The translations under genes were made by a program, and so were the position numbers. A DNA stretch of 56,941 nucleotides from an uncultured Butyrivibrio sp. GTDB taxonomy: Bacteria > Bacillota > Clostridia > Lachnospirales > Lachnospiraceae. The DNA lies in the NCBI GenBank assembly GCA_947168935.1, contig CAMVNV010000005.1, positions 1-56,941 on the forward strand. Reading direction: 5' to 3'. How positions within the stretch are numbered: the stretch's first letter is position 1; every line of letters begins with the position of its first letter. This document shows, piece by piece, positions 25,084 to 35,453 of this stretch. Below the pieces are notes generated by a model. It did no database searches. It saw nothing but the letters and a program-made list of their open reading frames with translations, and was not told the origin of the DNA.

Positions 25084-26943
25084 ATGAGTGGAATAGAAAT
25101 TAAAGACAAATATTATCTTGATGGAGAAGAGTTCCATCTTATATCCGGTGCCATACACTATTTCAGAGTGGTGCCACAGTACTGGAAGGATAGACTTACC
25201 AAGCTCCGCGCCATGGGATGCAACACAGTTGAAACCTACATCCCCTGGAACATGCACGAGCCCAAAAAAGGTCAGTTTACATTCGAAGGAATGCTTGATC
25301 TTGGCAAGTTCATAGAAACAGCCAAGGAGATCGGGCTTTATGTTATCCTTCGTCCATCACCATATATATGCGCAGAATGGGAGTTTGGCGGATTCCCGGC
25401 ATGGCTTCTCAAAGAAGACGGAATGAAGCTTCGCTGCTCCTATCAGCCATACCTTGATCATGTGAAAAAATATTATGACACCCTCATGCCATACATTAAG
25501 CCTTTCATGTATGACAACGGCGGCCCTGTCATCATGATGCAGATAGAGAATGAGTACGGCTACTACGGCGATGACCACGCATACATGGAATGGCTCAAGG
25601 ATCTGATCAGAAGCTACGACATCAAGGTACCGCTCTTTACATCAGACGGACCATACGATGATGCATTTACTGGTGGCAAGATACCGGGAATCCTTCAGAC
25701 AGGTAACTTCGGATCCCATGCCAAAGAGCGTTTTGAATTTATGAAAAAATATGTGGATGGCCCTCTTTCCTGCATGGAATTCTGGCTTGGCTGGTTCGAT
25801 GACTGGGGATCAGGCTTCCATCACACAACAAGCGTAGAGCAGAATGTTGAAGATTTTGCATATATGCTTGATAATGGCAACGTCAACATATACATGTTCC
25901 AGGGCGGAACAAACTTTGGTTTCATGAACGGCGCCAACTATTATGATAAGTTGACACCAGACGTTACAAGCTATGACTATGACGCTGTCCTTACAGAAGA
26001 CGGACAGATAACTGACAAATATATAGCTTTTCAAAAAGAAATATCTAAAAGATATGGACTTCCTGAAGTTGAAAGCTTAGATCCTATTAAGAGAAAAGCT
26101 TATGGAAGCATTAAGCTTGACGGCTATGTATCACTTTGGGACAGCCTTGATGATATTTCTAAAAAGCACGAGAGCGTATACCCGGTATCAATGGAGAAAC
26201 TTGACCAGAGCTATGGTTACATTCTTTACCATACAAACCTCAAGGAAATCCAGGAAGTTCATAGTTTAAGACTTCTTGATGCCAATGACAGAGCTAAAGT
26301 CTTTGTAGATCACAAGGATATTGCGACCATGTATGACAGAGAGCTTCTTGAAGATAAGAAGATCGAACCATCTGTTCCTTCACTTGGAAAAGACATGGAC
26401 ATCCTCATGGAGAACATGGGCCGCGTTAACTTTGGACCATTTATGGCGAAGCAGCGCAAGGGAATTGATGGTTGCGTTCTTATCAATACTCATCAGCACT
26501 ATGGTTATGATATTTATACACTTCCGCTTGATAACGTCGATAAGCTCAGATTCAAGGATGTAGATGTTGATAGTGTACATGCACAGTCTAAAGCACATGC
26601 AGATGCTAATGACGGTGCAGATAATAGCGGTGTAGTTGATAATGCATCAGGCACTATTACAGATCACGGCCCGTCTTTTTACAGATATTCTTTTGAAGCA
26701 GATGAAGCAGCCGATACCTTCATCAACATGAAAGGCTTTGGCAAGGGATGCGTATTTATCAACGGCTTCAACCTTGGAAGATTCTGGGAAGTTGGCCCAC
26801 AGGAAGCATTGTACCTTCCCGGACCGCTTGTTAAGAAGGGCAAGAACGAGATCATAGTATTTGAAACAGAGGGCAGAGCTAAGACTACGCTAAAGCTTAT
26901 GGATCATCCATCACTTGGTCCATGCGAGCAGGTAAGCCCATAA
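25084..26943 (+). CDS. Beta-galactosidase, GH35
   Basis: This is a glycoside hydrolase that removes non-reducing beta-galactose, 619 residues. The ATG at 25084 follows ACGAGGTC; a TTG one codon earlier is an alternative. Catalytic residues are visible: the acid/base Glu157 in QIENEYG and the nucleophile Glu232 in CMEFWLGWFDDWG. The TIM-barrel covers about 1-325 and beta-rich domains follow. There is no signal peptide, so it acts in the cytoplasm on imported oligosaccharides. It precedes a LacI regulator and a GH2 enzyme. The family call is secure; specificity for lactose, galactan or another beta-galactoside is not known. Confidence 0.94.
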   Translation: MSGIEIKDKYYLDGEEFHLISGAIHYFRVVPQYWKDRLTKLRAMGCNTVETYIPWNMHEPKKGQFTFEGMLDLGKFIETAKEIGLYVILRPSPYICAEWEFGGFPAWLLKEDGMKLRCSYQPYLDHVKKYYDTLMPYIKPFMYDNGGPVIMMQIENEYGYYGDDHAYMEWLKDLIRSYDIKVPLFTSDGPYDDAFTGGKIPGILQTGNFGSHAKERFEFMKKYVDGPLSCMEFWLGWFDDWGSGFHHTTSVEQNVEDFAYMLDNGNVNIYMFQGGTNFGFMNGANYYDKLTPDVTSYDYDAVLTEDGQITDKYIAFQKEISKRYGLPEVESLDPIKRKAYGSIKLDGYVSLWDSLDDISKKHESVYPVSMEKLDQSYGYILYHTNLKEIQEVHSLRLLDANDRAKVFVDHKDIATMYDRELLEDKKIEPSVPSLGKDMDILMENMGRVNFGPFMAKQRKGIDGCVLINTHQHYGYDIYTLPLDNVDKLRFKDVDVDSVHAQSKAHADANDGADNSGVVDNASGTITDHGPSFYRYSFEADEAADTFINMKGFGKGCVFINGFNLGRFWEVGPQEALYLPGPLVKKGKNEIIVFETEGRAKTTLKLMDHPSLGPCEQVSP

Positions 26944-26981
26944 TAAGGACCATTTAAGTGCAGAAGGCATGAGGGGAAAAG

Positions 26982-28037
26982 ATGCAGCAGACAGACAAGA
27001 AGATAACTATATATGAAATTGCAAAAGAAGCAGGTGTTTCACCGGCTACTGTTTCCCGCGTCCTTACAGGCAATGCCAATGTTAAGCAGGAGAAGAAGGA
27101 AAAAGTCTTAGAGCTTATCAAGAAATATAACTTTAAGCCAAGTGCTGTTGCAAGAGGTCTGTCTGATACCAAAAGCCGCATCATAGGAATAATCGTCGCA
27201 GATATCAGAAATACATACTATGCAGATATGTACGTAGCCTGCGAGAACGCTGCCAACAAAGAAGGCTATTCTGTAATGCTCATGAACTCATTTGGCAGAG
27301 TGGATATGGAGATTAAGCAGCTTGGCAAGCTCGTTCAGTGGAGAGCTGACGCTATCATCCAGCTTGGAGGTGCAGTCGACAGCCTTACTACAGACCCTTC
27401 TTATGTCAAAGAAGTTAACCGACTTCTTGGTAACATACCCCTTGTAGTAACAGGTAAGCTTGATAACACAAGCTGCTATCAGGTTCAGATCGATGCCGCT
27501 GCTGCCATGGACATGCTGGTTCAGCATCTTGTTTCAAATGGTAACAAAAGAATCGCACTTGTTGGCGGAAGACTTGATGTTGAGTCAACATACATTAAAT
27601 ATAATGAGTTCTTAAAACTTACTAAGGAACTCGGACTTGAGAATAGTCCACTGTATACTGACAATTTCGGCGGATACGGAATCGAAGAAGGAACTGCTTC
27701 AATGAACGAACTCATTGAGAGATTCAGTCTTGCAGGCAAGCCCCTTCCTGAAGCTGTCATCTGCATCAACGACAGTACCGCAGCCGGAGTTATCAAGAGC
27801 ATAAGAAAACATGGGCTTAAGATCCCTGAAGATATAACTGTTGTAAGTTACGATAACACTAACCTGTGCGAAGTTGCAGAGCCAGGGCTTACTTCAGTTG
27901 CCTATGATTATGAGAAATACGGCAAGACACTTGTACGTACAGCAATAGACGTCGCTGATGGCAAGAACGCTGATAAGCAGACGCTCATCAAACCATCAGG
28001 ACTTATGGTCAGAAAATCCAGCAATTACAAGCGATAA
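26982..28037 (+). CDS. LacI-family transcription regulator
   Basis: This is a DNA-binding repressor of 351 residues. The N-terminal helix-turn-helix and hinge are at about residues 8-60 (TIYEIAKEAGVSPATVSRVL, then KPSAVARGLS). A periplasmic-binding-protein-like sugar-sensing domain follows (about 65-345). The start follows GAGGGGAAAAG. It lies between the GH35 and GH2 genes and probably controls the operon whose promoter carries two LacI-type operators at 20687 and 20849. The ligand is likely a galactoside, by context only. Confidence 0.94.
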   Translation: MQQTDKKITIYEIAKEAGVSPATVSRVLTGNANVKQEKKEKVLELIKKYNFKPSAVARGLSDTKSRIIGIIVADIRNTYYADMYVACENAANKEGYSVMLMNSFGRVDMEIKQLGKLVQWRADAIIQLGGAVDSLTTDPSYVKEVNRLLGNIPLVVTGKLDNTSCYQVQIDAAAAMDMLVQHLVSNGNKRIALVGGRLDVESTYIKYNEFLKLTKELGLENSPLYTDNFGGYGIEEGTASMNELIERFSLAGKPLPEAVICINDSTAAGVIKSIRKHGLKIPEDITVVSYDNTNLCEVAEPGLTSVAYDYEKYGKTLVRTAIDVADGKNADKQTLIKPSGLMVRKSSNYKR

Positions 28038-28085
28038 ACCAAAAAGAAATACCCATTTTCAATAAAACTTGAAACGAGGACGAAT

Positions 28086-30674
28086 ATGGACACCTATAAA
28101 GCCGCACTAACAGATAAATGGAAGTTTTTCTATGGCGATGTTGAGGAGGCTTGGTTCAAAGGCTTTGACGATCAGATGTGGGATGATGTAATGATCCCCC
28201 ATGACTGGTCTGTTGAGGCCTCTTTTTCTAAGGAGTATTCCAGCGGAACCGCCTATCTTCGCGGAGGAATTGGATGGTACCGTTGCCATTTCAAATTGCC
28301 AAAAGAGTTTCAGGGCAAAAGAATCAGAATAACCTTTGACAGCATCTATAAAAATAGCAGCATATGGTTCAATTCCTATTTTATGGGAAAACGCCCTTCT
28401 GGCTATGCATCTATCACTTTGGATATAAGTGAATATGCAAGATTTGGAGATGAAGAAAACGTCATCAGCGTAAGAGTACGCCATGAAGACATCGCAGATT
28501 CAAGATGGTTTACAGGAAGTGGCATTGTCAAAAAAGTCACCTTGTCTGTTTCTGAAAATGTAGCCCCTTCCATAGACGGAGTATGGCTTGATACAGGGGC
28601 TCTTCTTGAAGATGCTGGCAAGATATCCGCCAGGATCAGCATAAATAACAGGATTGAGAATAAGACTGATGAAGATCAGAAGGTAAGGGTCAGGTGCGTT
28701 CTGGAGAATTTAGGTGTGCCTAAAAACAGAACGGATGATGAAGACTTATTAAAACGAACTTCTTTCATTAATAGTGTTAATGGATCAACAACAGAAATAG
28801 TCCAGAATTTGATCAAAGGAGAAAACTATGGAATTGCCAGAGAATCCATTAATGAAAATGATTTAGTAACAGAAGAAGTATCTATCGAGCTGTTTGGAGA
28901 AGCTACAGTTTCTGCGTTTGGTAGTGCAATGTTAATAATTGACGGCATAGTAGATAAGCCCCATCTGTGGTCAGCTGATATACCTAATCTATATAAACTA
29001 TCTACATACTATAGTATAGATGGAAGTGATTATTATCTTGTTGATGAGCAAAAGACAGGAATAAGACACATATCTTTTGATAAGGATAAAGGATTTACCT
29101 GTAACGGAGAATCTGAGAAGCTTCGAGGCGTCTGCGTTCATGACGATGGAGGAGTACTTGGAAGTGCCATGAAACAGGAAGTATGGCAAAGGCGTCTTGA
29201 GCTTTTAAAACAAGCAGGCTGCAATGCCATAAGATGTTCTCACAATCCACATATGCCAGAACTTTATGATCTGTGTGATGTGCTGGGATTCTATGTAATG
29301 GATGAAGCCTTTGATGAGTGGGAGAATTGCAAGAATAAGTGGGCTAATGGCCATAACGTGTATCCTCCACGTCATCAGGGATATTATGAGGACTTCCCTG
29401 AGTGGCATGAAAGAGACCTTCTGAACATGATAGAACGTGATAGAAGGCACCCAAGCATCATCATGTGGAGCGTCGGTAATGAGATCGACTATCCAAACGA
29501 TCCATACGTAAATCCTATATTTAAGGAATTTACAGGTAATAACGATAATGGAAAGCCCGCTCAGGAGATGATGTATAACGCTGATAAGCCTGATATGACA
29601 AGGCTTTCAGTAATTGCCAGAGAGCTTTCTGATATCGTAAGAAAAGCTGATGATACAAGACCTGTGACCTTAGCAGCAGCTTTCCCAGAGCTTTCAACAA
29701 AGCTTGGATTTATAGACAGTCTCGATGTTGTAGGCTACAACTACAAAGAGCACCTGTATGAAGAGTCACACGCAAGATTCCCGGATAAGACCTTCCTTGG
29801 AAGTGAAAACGGCCACGGCGTAAGGGAATGGAAGGCAGCAGCTCTTAATGACTACATCTGCGGCCAGTTCTTATGGACAGGAATAGACTATCTTGGAGAA
29901 GCTCACGGATGGCCAATCCACGGCGCATACTCAGGACTAATAAATACAGCAGGCCTTCCAAAGGCAGAGTATTATAAAAGGAAAAGTTTATGGACTTCAG
30001 ATCCTTTTATCAAAATCTTCACAGAAAGACCTGATGAGGAAAAGGCTGAGTGGTTTTATAGGACACGCTCCTGGAACTATGAAGAAGGTGAAAAAGTCAT
30101 AGTTAAGTGCTATGCACCATACTTCCTTGATCCTGAAGATGACTATATCAAAGGTGTCAGATTATATATAAATGACAGACTGGTTAAAAGTTCATCTGAA
30201 AGAGCAGAAGATGGGTCATTCAGGTTTGAAGTAGCATTTGAGAAGGGCAAGCTTGAGGCTAGACTGGAATTAAAAGAGGATAGCGATGTTGTTGTATCCG
30301 ATGCTATCTATACATCAGAGGATGCTGATCATCTGGAGGTGGCAGTTTACGATAGACCAGATGCTATTACCGGTGAAAGCTTTGAAGAAGCTTCCTCAAA
30401 AGCCGGCTATATATATCAGATAATTGCTACACTTAAAGACAAGGAAGATAGAGATGTAGTATTTAAAGATGAAGAGATAAGTGTAAAGGCATCTGATAAT
30501 GCCCAGATCCTTGGCCTTGACGGCGGAGACCTTGCAGATAATACAGACATGAGATCTGCAGTAAGGAAGACCTATAGAGGTAGAAGCGTCATATTCGTAA
30601 GACGAGATGACGATGGACAGATAGGACTTGATATAACTATCAAAGGTCAAAAGAAACATATTGAACTTGGGTAA
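28086..30674 (+). CDS. Beta-galactosidase-like glycosidase, GH2
   Basis: This is a glycoside hydrolase of 862 residues with the GH2 order: N-terminal jelly-roll sugar-binding domain, immunoglobulin-like domain, TIM-barrel (about 340-645), then beta-rich C-terminal domains. The acid/base is Glu466 in MWSVGNEIDYP and the nucleophile Glu574 in FLGSENGHG. The start follows AACGAGGACGAAT. There is no signal peptide, so it acts in the cytoplasm. Beta-galactosidase is likely from the importer and GH35 context, but GH2 also holds glucuronidases and mannosidases, so the substrate is not proven. Confidence 0.92.
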   Translation: MDTYKAALTDKWKFFYGDVEEAWFKGFDDQMWDDVMIPHDWSVEASFSKEYSSGTAYLRGGIGWYRCHFKLPKEFQGKRIRITFDSIYKNSSIWFNSYFMGKRPSGYASITLDISEYARFGDEENVISVRVRHEDIADSRWFTGSGIVKKVTLSVSENVAPSIDGVWLDTGALLEDAGKISARISINNRIENKTDEDQKVRVRCVLENLGVPKNRTDDEDLLKRTSFINSVNGSTTEIVQNLIKGENYGIARESINENDLVTEEVSIELFGEATVSAFGSAMLIIDGIVDKPHLWSADIPNLYKLSTYYSIDGSDYYLVDEQKTGIRHISFDKDKGFTCNGESEKLRGVCVHDDGGVLGSAMKQEVWQRRLELLKQAGCNAIRCSHNPHMPELYDLCDVLGFYVMDEAFDEWENCKNKWANGHNVYPPRHQGYYEDFPEWHERDLLNMIERDRRHPSIIMWSVGNEIDYPNDPYVNPIFKEFTGNNDNGKPAQEMMYNADKPDMTRLSVIARELSDIVRKADDTRPVTLAAAFPELSTKLGFIDSLDVVGYNYKEHLYEESHARFPDKTFLGSENGHGVREWKAAALNDYICGQFLWTGIDYLGEAHGWPIHGAYSGLINTAGLPKAEYYKRKSLWTSDPFIKIFTERPDEEKAEWFYRTRSWNYEEGEKVIVKCYAPYFLDPEDDYIKGVRLYINDRLVKSSSERAEDGSFRFEVAFEKGKLEARLELKEDSDVVVSDAIYTSEDADHLEVAVYDRPDAITGESFEEASSKAGYIYQIIATLKDKEDRDVVFKDEEISVKASDNAQILGLDGGDLADNTDMRSAVRKTYRGRSVIFVRRDDDGQIGLDITIKGQKKHIELG

Positions 30675-30702
30675 AAACAAGGATTGTTTATTATAACTAA
30701 GA

Positions 30703-30750
30703 AACCCCAAACGTAGAAGTATTAAAGCTCTACGCTTGGGGTTGTTAAAT
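30703..30750. terminator. Terminator after GH2, possibly bidirectional
   Basis: AACCCCAA then CGTAGA (30703-30717) pair with TCTACG then TTGGGGTT (30729-30743), followed by GTTAAATTT. It closes the galactoside operon and lies in the gap before the minus-strand capA. Apart from it, the gap of 344 bases (30675-31018) holds nothing I recognise. Confidence 0.75.
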
Positions 30751-31018
30751 TTAATTAGATGTCAAAATCTCATCAAAAGTTTTTTAGCAGATGATAGTCG
30801 TTTTAGAGTTAATTAATATTCTTTATAATCATAGTTTCCAGTTGCAGCAGAGATCAATAAAATGGCTTTGATCTTTTTCATTGCATGTCTTCCATAGCTT
30901 TTTTCATAATAGATATAAAGATATCATCCCCTCGTTTTTTACAAAAAACTATTACATCGTAAAACTTATGTAACATATTGTCAAGGGAAAAGCTATAGAG
31001 GTTATATATTATCTTGAT

Positions 31019-32383
31019 TTACTCAGTTTCCGGAAGCTTCATTTCACATGATCCGCCCCAAACATCCTGTACAAGCGCGTTGCAGTTATCAAGTGTGAAG
31101 GAGGAATCCTGTTTTGAAATCTTATTTTGAAGCGCCAGTTCCTCTGTATATAACTCCAGAGGATATACAGATACCCCATTTGTTACAGGTTCCAAATGAC
31201 AAACAGTTGGTATAATGTCGTAGCTTTCGATATATACTTTTCCTTCAAAATCTTTTTTAATAGTAACATCGGCAATTCCGCCGACAACTCTGTTGAGGAC
31301 GCCTTTGCCACTACTTGAGGTCCAGCTTACGAAGTTTCCAATAGAATAGTAGCAGAGCATGTCATGCCCATCTTCGTGATAAAATTCAATATCTTCGATC
31401 ACATGAGGGTGAGTTCCGATAACAAGATCTGCGCCATGTTCCAGAAAGATCTTACTCCAGTTTTCCTGATAGGAAGTGTGGTGCAGTACATATTCCGTAC
31501 CCCAGTGAGGACATACTATGGTAAAATCAGCTATCTCCTCAGCAAGGTCCAGATCTGCGATCACGGTGTCCTTGTCCAAAGTTTCAACGCAGTAAGGCAT
31601 GCTTTTTGGAATCGGGATACCATTGGTTCCATAGGTGTAGTTGAGGATAGCGATCTTGATATCATTAACAGTCACCACAGTTATATTTTTCGAGTCTTCT
31701 TCATTATCATATATCCCAAGAGTTATGATGTCGGGATATGTAGTTCTCCAGTAATTAAGCGTATTGATGATACCGCGTGTTCCCTTATCAAGAGCATGAT
31801 TGGTCGCATGGCATATAACATCAAAGCCAGAATCTACAAGTGCATCTGCAATAGGGTATGGCGCATTAAAACAAGGATATCCAGAAATACCAAGTTCTTC
31901 GCCGCCAATAATGACTTCCTGATTAACAAGGGCAAGATCAGCGCTACTTATAATGTCAGAAGTATTTGCAAAAAGAGATGAGAAGTCATAACTTCCATCT
32001 TCCTGATGGCAGGTTTCTTCAATTGGCATATGAAGCAGAATGTCACCGACCATCATGACAGTTACAGTCTTTGAGAGCTTCTCTTTTATATCAGAAGGAT
32101 CTATATTATTAGTAATAGAAACTATTGGATAAGCAATCTTGTCAGTAAGATTAGTTAGTTTTGCAGATGATAAAGAAGCGTTCCTGGTAGTATCTGAAGG
32201 AACCTGAGAATAAGAAGGCGTATTATCATCACTGATCAGGGAATAATTAGAACTACCATAAACGGTTGCAGGATCGATCCTCTCGCTGTTATAAGCACAG
32301 GACACACTAAGAAAAGCCACCAAAGCGATCATAAGACTTGAAGAGAACCTTCTAAATACCTTTTTGATCTTATTATTCTGCAT
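31019..32383 (-). CDS. CapA-family lipoprotein (metallophosphoesterase-like)
   Basis: This is a secreted lipoprotein of 454 residues with a calcineurin-like CapA domain. The signal peptide ends in the lipobox SVSC (Cys29). Family motifs are MMVGDILLH, CHATNHALDKG, CPHWGTEY and GADLVIGTHPHVIE. The ribosome site is TGGAGGAAGA. CapA proteins act in poly-gamma-glutamate capsule synthesis, but many stand-alone relatives, as here, have no CapBC partners. Its role at the surface is therefore unknown. It is the only gene of this strand nearby. Confidence 0.9.
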   Translation of the reverse strand: MQNNKIKKVFRRFSSSLMIALVAFLSVSCAYNSERIDPATVYGSSNYSLISDDNTPSYSQVPSDTTRNASLSSAKLTNLTDKIAYPIVSITNNIDPSDIKEKLSKTVTVMMVGDILLHMPIEETCHQEDGSYDFSSLFANTSDIISSADLALVNQEVIIGGEELGISGYPCFNAPYPIADALVDSGFDVICHATNHALDKGTRGIINTLNYWRTTYPDIITLGIYDNEEDSKNITVVTVNDIKIAILNYTYGTNGIPIPKSMPYCVETLDKDTVIADLDLAEEIADFTIVCPHWGTEYVLHHTSYQENWSKIFLEHGADLVIGTHPHVIEDIEFYHEDGHDMLCYYSIGNFVSWTSSSGKGVLNRVVGGIADVTIKKDFEGKVYIESYDIIPTVCHLEPVTNGVSVYPLELYTEELALQNKISKQDSSFTLDNCNALVQDVWGGSCEMKLPETE

Positions 32384-32602
32384 CTATCTTCCTCCACAAA
32401 AAATATCCTCAGATGAAGTTATCTTTATGTCGGGAATTACAGGATGTACGGAATGGTTATGTGTATATTTTGACGATAACAAATTATCGAATATGAGTCA
32501 ATGTTTGGACGACTATGAATAATTTTCCCTTAACTTTTAGACTTCTGATGTGAGAGAATTACTGTTCGTCATATATTTTTTGTATTTTATCGGATATTAA
32601 AA

Positions 32603-32631
32603 TTGTTAGATATGATTTTTGGCATAATAAT
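32603..32631 (+). promoter_or_regulatory. Probable promoter in the capA gap
   Basis: TTGTTA (32603-32608) is followed after 17 bp by AATAAT (32626-32631), giving a start near 32638 and a leader of about 54 nt for the small gene at 32692. The rest of the gap (32384-32691) shows no gene. Confidence 0.4.
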
Positions 32632-32691
32632 AGTGGATTACGGAGTTAAGAAGAAATAAGAAAAACATTTTGGTGAAAGGGATATATAAAT

Positions 32692-32949
32692 ATGATCAAA
32701 TTTCTAAAAAACCTCTTTAACGGTTTTATTATTGCAGGAATTATTATCTTCCTTATAGGTGTAGATTACTGGATGTTCAGAGCAGGGCTTCCATATCAGG
32801 ATCCGCCTATGGATCTTCAGATTCAATATGCTATAGATCAGGGCATAGGAGATACTCTGATGAGTGTTGGATTTGAGGTTGGCATTATCGGAGTGGTATC
32901 AAGGATCGTCACAGCCATAGTCTCCAGAAGAAAAGTAAAGCAAGCCTGA
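32692..32949 (+). CDS. Small membrane protein, unknown
   Basis: The protein has 85 residues. A basic N-terminus is followed by one hydrophobic helix (about 10-31, FIIAGIIIFLIGVDYWMFRA) and a second hydrophobic segment near 56-77, then a basic end (SRRKVKQA). The start follows GAAAGGGATA. I do not recognise a family. It stands alone between capA and the M29 peptidase, with a probable promoter of its own. Confidence 0.6.
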   Translation: MIKFLKNLFNGFIIAGIIIFLIGVDYWMFRAGLPYQDPPMDLQIQYAIDQGIGDTLMSVGFEVGIIGVVSRIVTAIVSRRKVKQA

Positions 32950-33214
32950 AACTCTAAAGAGTAATTAAAGATGCAAATTAAAGACAGTATATAAGAAATT
33001 TTAAGTAATGAATACTTGTTTTTGTTAACCTTAATCATTAAAGCTGTAAAGAAAATGTGAATATATCGCTATTGCGTTGGCAAAATCATTAATTTTTAAT
33101 AAAACAGGTTTTATGTTTTTTATTCTTGTGTTATCATTGTCTAATATAATATTAGATACATATGATGATTACATAAAAATATAAGAAAGGACGCGGCGTA
33201 AGCCTATTAAGAAC

Positions 33215-35218
33215 ATGAGTAACGAAGCAAATACTAAAGAACTTAATGAGCGCCTTGCTAAGGTCAGAGACCAGATAGCAAAGGTTCTCGAATCTGAGAA
33301 AGAGGGCACATTTTTTGCAGAAGCTGCAAAGCTTGTAAGCCTCCAGTTTGAAACATACGATAAGTTAACAGATGGTTCATTTTTTGAACTCGACGCTGCT
33401 GCAATGCAGGCTAATAACACTGCACTCAACAGCTGGAAGCTTGAAGACAGCTATGAAGAGTCTTATGTGAACCCTTCAAAAGCCGTAGCCGAGTTTGGCG
33501 ACAAGGGCCAGATCATCGCTTTCCTTGCTGATAAGCTCGTATTTTGTAACGAACACATCTTCAATTACAGAAAAGAAAGATTTGTTGCAGCTATAGAGCT
33601 TTTCCTTGAGATCTATGATCTTTACAAAAAGGAAGCTGGCGTAGAAGAGTGGAAGAAGGCTGTAGAAGAGCATCAGAAGGGGCTTATCGGTCTTGTAGCA
33701 ATGGATGCTGTTCACAGACAGTATGATCCTGATAACCAGAAGGTAGCTGAGATCCTAGAGCGCGTAAAGCCAGGCGATTACAGATTCCTGTATCTGTACG
33801 GCCTTCCTGTTTCTGATAATGAGATCAGAACAGCAAAATTCATCGATTCTCTTTCAGATGAAGAACTCACAGCCATGGCTGGCACCCTTACAAAGGGCTA
33901 CCGCAAGGGCTTTGAAGTAATGGGCGTTGATTTTGATAAGAAAAAATCAGTATGCTTCTATTACAACATCGGATTTGAAAAGATGGTAAAGAAAGCTTCA
34001 GAGCAGTTCAAAGAGATGGGACTTGCAAGTACATACCTTCTTGAGGGAGAAGGTGCAGTGTGCAAGCAGAGTGAGTTTGATCACAAGCAGGATCTCGCCC
34101 TCTATCTTGACGAAGATTATATGGAAAAATATCTTGCTGCTTTCCGCAAGGCTTATGAGAGCATTAAAGATAAGGTTCGTGCACACGGCGGCCCTGCAGC
34201 TATTGAGATCTTTGGTGAGAAGGATTTTGCACCAGTTAGCAAGAAAGAGGCGCTTTCATTTAATGATCAGCAGAAGCCTCTTTATGCATCGCTTATGAAT
34301 AAGAGCCTGCTCCTTCGTACAGAGTTCCTTCCGGGCGAAGAGAGAAGCTTTGCGATAATTGCTTACCCTGTTCCAGAGATCGGTGACAAGTTCGAGCAGA
34401 TCTTCGCAGATACAGTTAAGGTTAACACTCTTCCAAGAGAGAAGTATCAGAAGATCCAGCAGGCTCTGATCGATGCCCTTGACCTTGGTGATCATGCAGT
34501 TATCAAGGGTATGAATGGCAACAAGACAGACCTTACTGTTTCATTACACGAGCTTAAGAATCCTGAGAAGGAGACTAACTTTGAGAACTGCCTTGATGAC
34601 GTAAATATCCCTCTTGGCGAAGTATTTACATCTCCTGTTCTTGCTGGAACAAATGGCCTTCTTCACGTAAAAGAGGTATTTATCAACGGCCTCAAATATA
34701 CAGACCTTTCCTTCACAGTTAAGGATGGTATGGTTACAGATTATTCTTGCAGCAACTTTGAAGATCCTGCAGATGGCAGAAAGCTTGTAGGCGACGAGAT
34801 CATGCACAACCATGAGACTCTTGCAATGGGCGAGTTCGCTATCGGAACTAACACAGTTGCTTACGTAATGGGTATTAAACACGATATCCAGGCTAAACTT
34901 CCGATCCTCATCGCAGAGAAGACAGGTCCTCACTTCGCATTTGGTGATACATGCTATTCACACAGTGAAGACCACGCAGTATTTAACCCTGACGGAAAAG
35001 AAATAATCGCAAGAGAAAACGAAGTAAGTGCTCTCAGAAACGAAGATCCCGAAAAGGCATATTTTGGCTGCCATACAGATATCACAGTTCCTTACAACGA
35101 ACTTGGAGAGATCACAGTATACGGCAAGGATGGATATCAGAAGCCTATCATCAAAGACGGAAGATTTGTCCTTGAAGGTACAGAAGCTCTTAACGAGGCA
35201 CTTGAAGAATTAAACTAA
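33215..35218 (+). CDS. M29-like aminopeptidase with long N-terminal domain
   Basis: This is probably a metal-dependent aminopeptidase of 667 residues, compared with about 410 for PepS/AmpS-type members. The C-terminal half carries the family's metal-ligand blocks: Glu in GEVFTSP (about 468), Glu in MGEFAIG (about 539), His in GPHFAFGDTCYSHSED (about 572), and His and Asp in CHTDITVP (about 619 and 621). Residues of about 1-260 have no counterpart in the short family members I remember. The start at 33215 has no good ribosome site; a stop just upstream in frame rules out an earlier one. It would complete the peptide-breakdown pathway with the two M3 enzymes. Confidence 0.8.
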   Translation: MSNEANTKELNERLAKVRDQIAKVLESEKEGTFFAEAAKLVSLQFETYDKLTDGSFFELDAAAMQANNTALNSWKLEDSYEESYVNPSKAVAEFGDKGQIIAFLADKLVFCNEHIFNYRKERFVAAIELFLEIYDLYKKEAGVEEWKKAVEEHQKGLIGLVAMDAVHRQYDPDNQKVAEILERVKPGDYRFLYLYGLPVSDNEIRTAKFIDSLSDEELTAMAGTLTKGYRKGFEVMGVDFDKKKSVCFYYNIGFEKMVKKASEQFKEMGLASTYLLEGEGAVCKQSEFDHKQDLALYLDEDYMEKYLAAFRKAYESIKDKVRAHGGPAAIEIFGEKDFAPVSKKEALSFNDQQKPLYASLMNKSLLLRTEFLPGEERSFAIIAYPVPEIGDKFEQIFADTVKVNTLPREKYQKIQQALIDALDLGDHAVIKGMNGNKTDLTVSLHELKNPEKETNFENCLDDVNIPLGEVFTSPVLAGTNGLLHVKEVFINGLKYTDLSFTVKDGMVTDYSCSNFEDPADGRKLVGDEIMHNHETLAMGEFAIGTNTVAYVMGIKHDIQAKLPILIAEKTGPHFAFGDTCYSHSEDHAVFNPDGKEIIARENEVSALRNEDPEKAYFGCHTDITVPYNELGEITVYGKDGYQKPIIKDGRFVLEGTEALNEALEELN

Positions 35219-35229
35219 ATATGAGCATA

Positions 35230-35262
35230 GGGGTGTCATTTTAAGGTGGCACCCCATTTTTT
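35230..35262 (+). terminator. Terminator after the M29 gene
   Basis: GGGGTGTCA (35230-35238) pairs with TGGCACCCC (35247-35255) with one G-U pair, then A and six T residues. Rho-independent type. Confidence 0.88.
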
Positions 35263-35342
35263 ATTTGATAGAAAAAATGCAAGAATTTTGCAAACAAATT
35301 CTTTTTTAGACCTGGGGAGATTGTTGATAGGTGCTAAATCGC

Positions 35343-35370
35343 TTGATAATACTTATAATAATGATATGAT
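35343..35370 (+). promoter_or_regulatory. Possible promoter of the YhhN-family gene
   Basis: TTGATA (35343-35348) and TATGAT (35365-35370) are 16 bp apart. A second TTGATA/TAATAC pair (35324/35347) overlaps it. Both are moderate matches. Confidence 0.35.
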
Positions 35371-35453
35371 CAGTCGATAAATATATAGATATACTGTATT
35401 TATGACACGATCGTATTATGATCAGTAGATACTTCTAAATGGAGGAACAAAAG

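Noticed and set aside
31364..31981. 205-residue open frame on the plus strand
   Set aside because: It lies wholly opposite the CapA gene, has no ribosome site and shows no domain; it is a shadow frame.
33215..35218. Dipeptidyl peptidase III (M49) assignment
   Set aside because: The M49 zinc motif HELLGH is absent, whereas five M29 ligand blocks are present in order.
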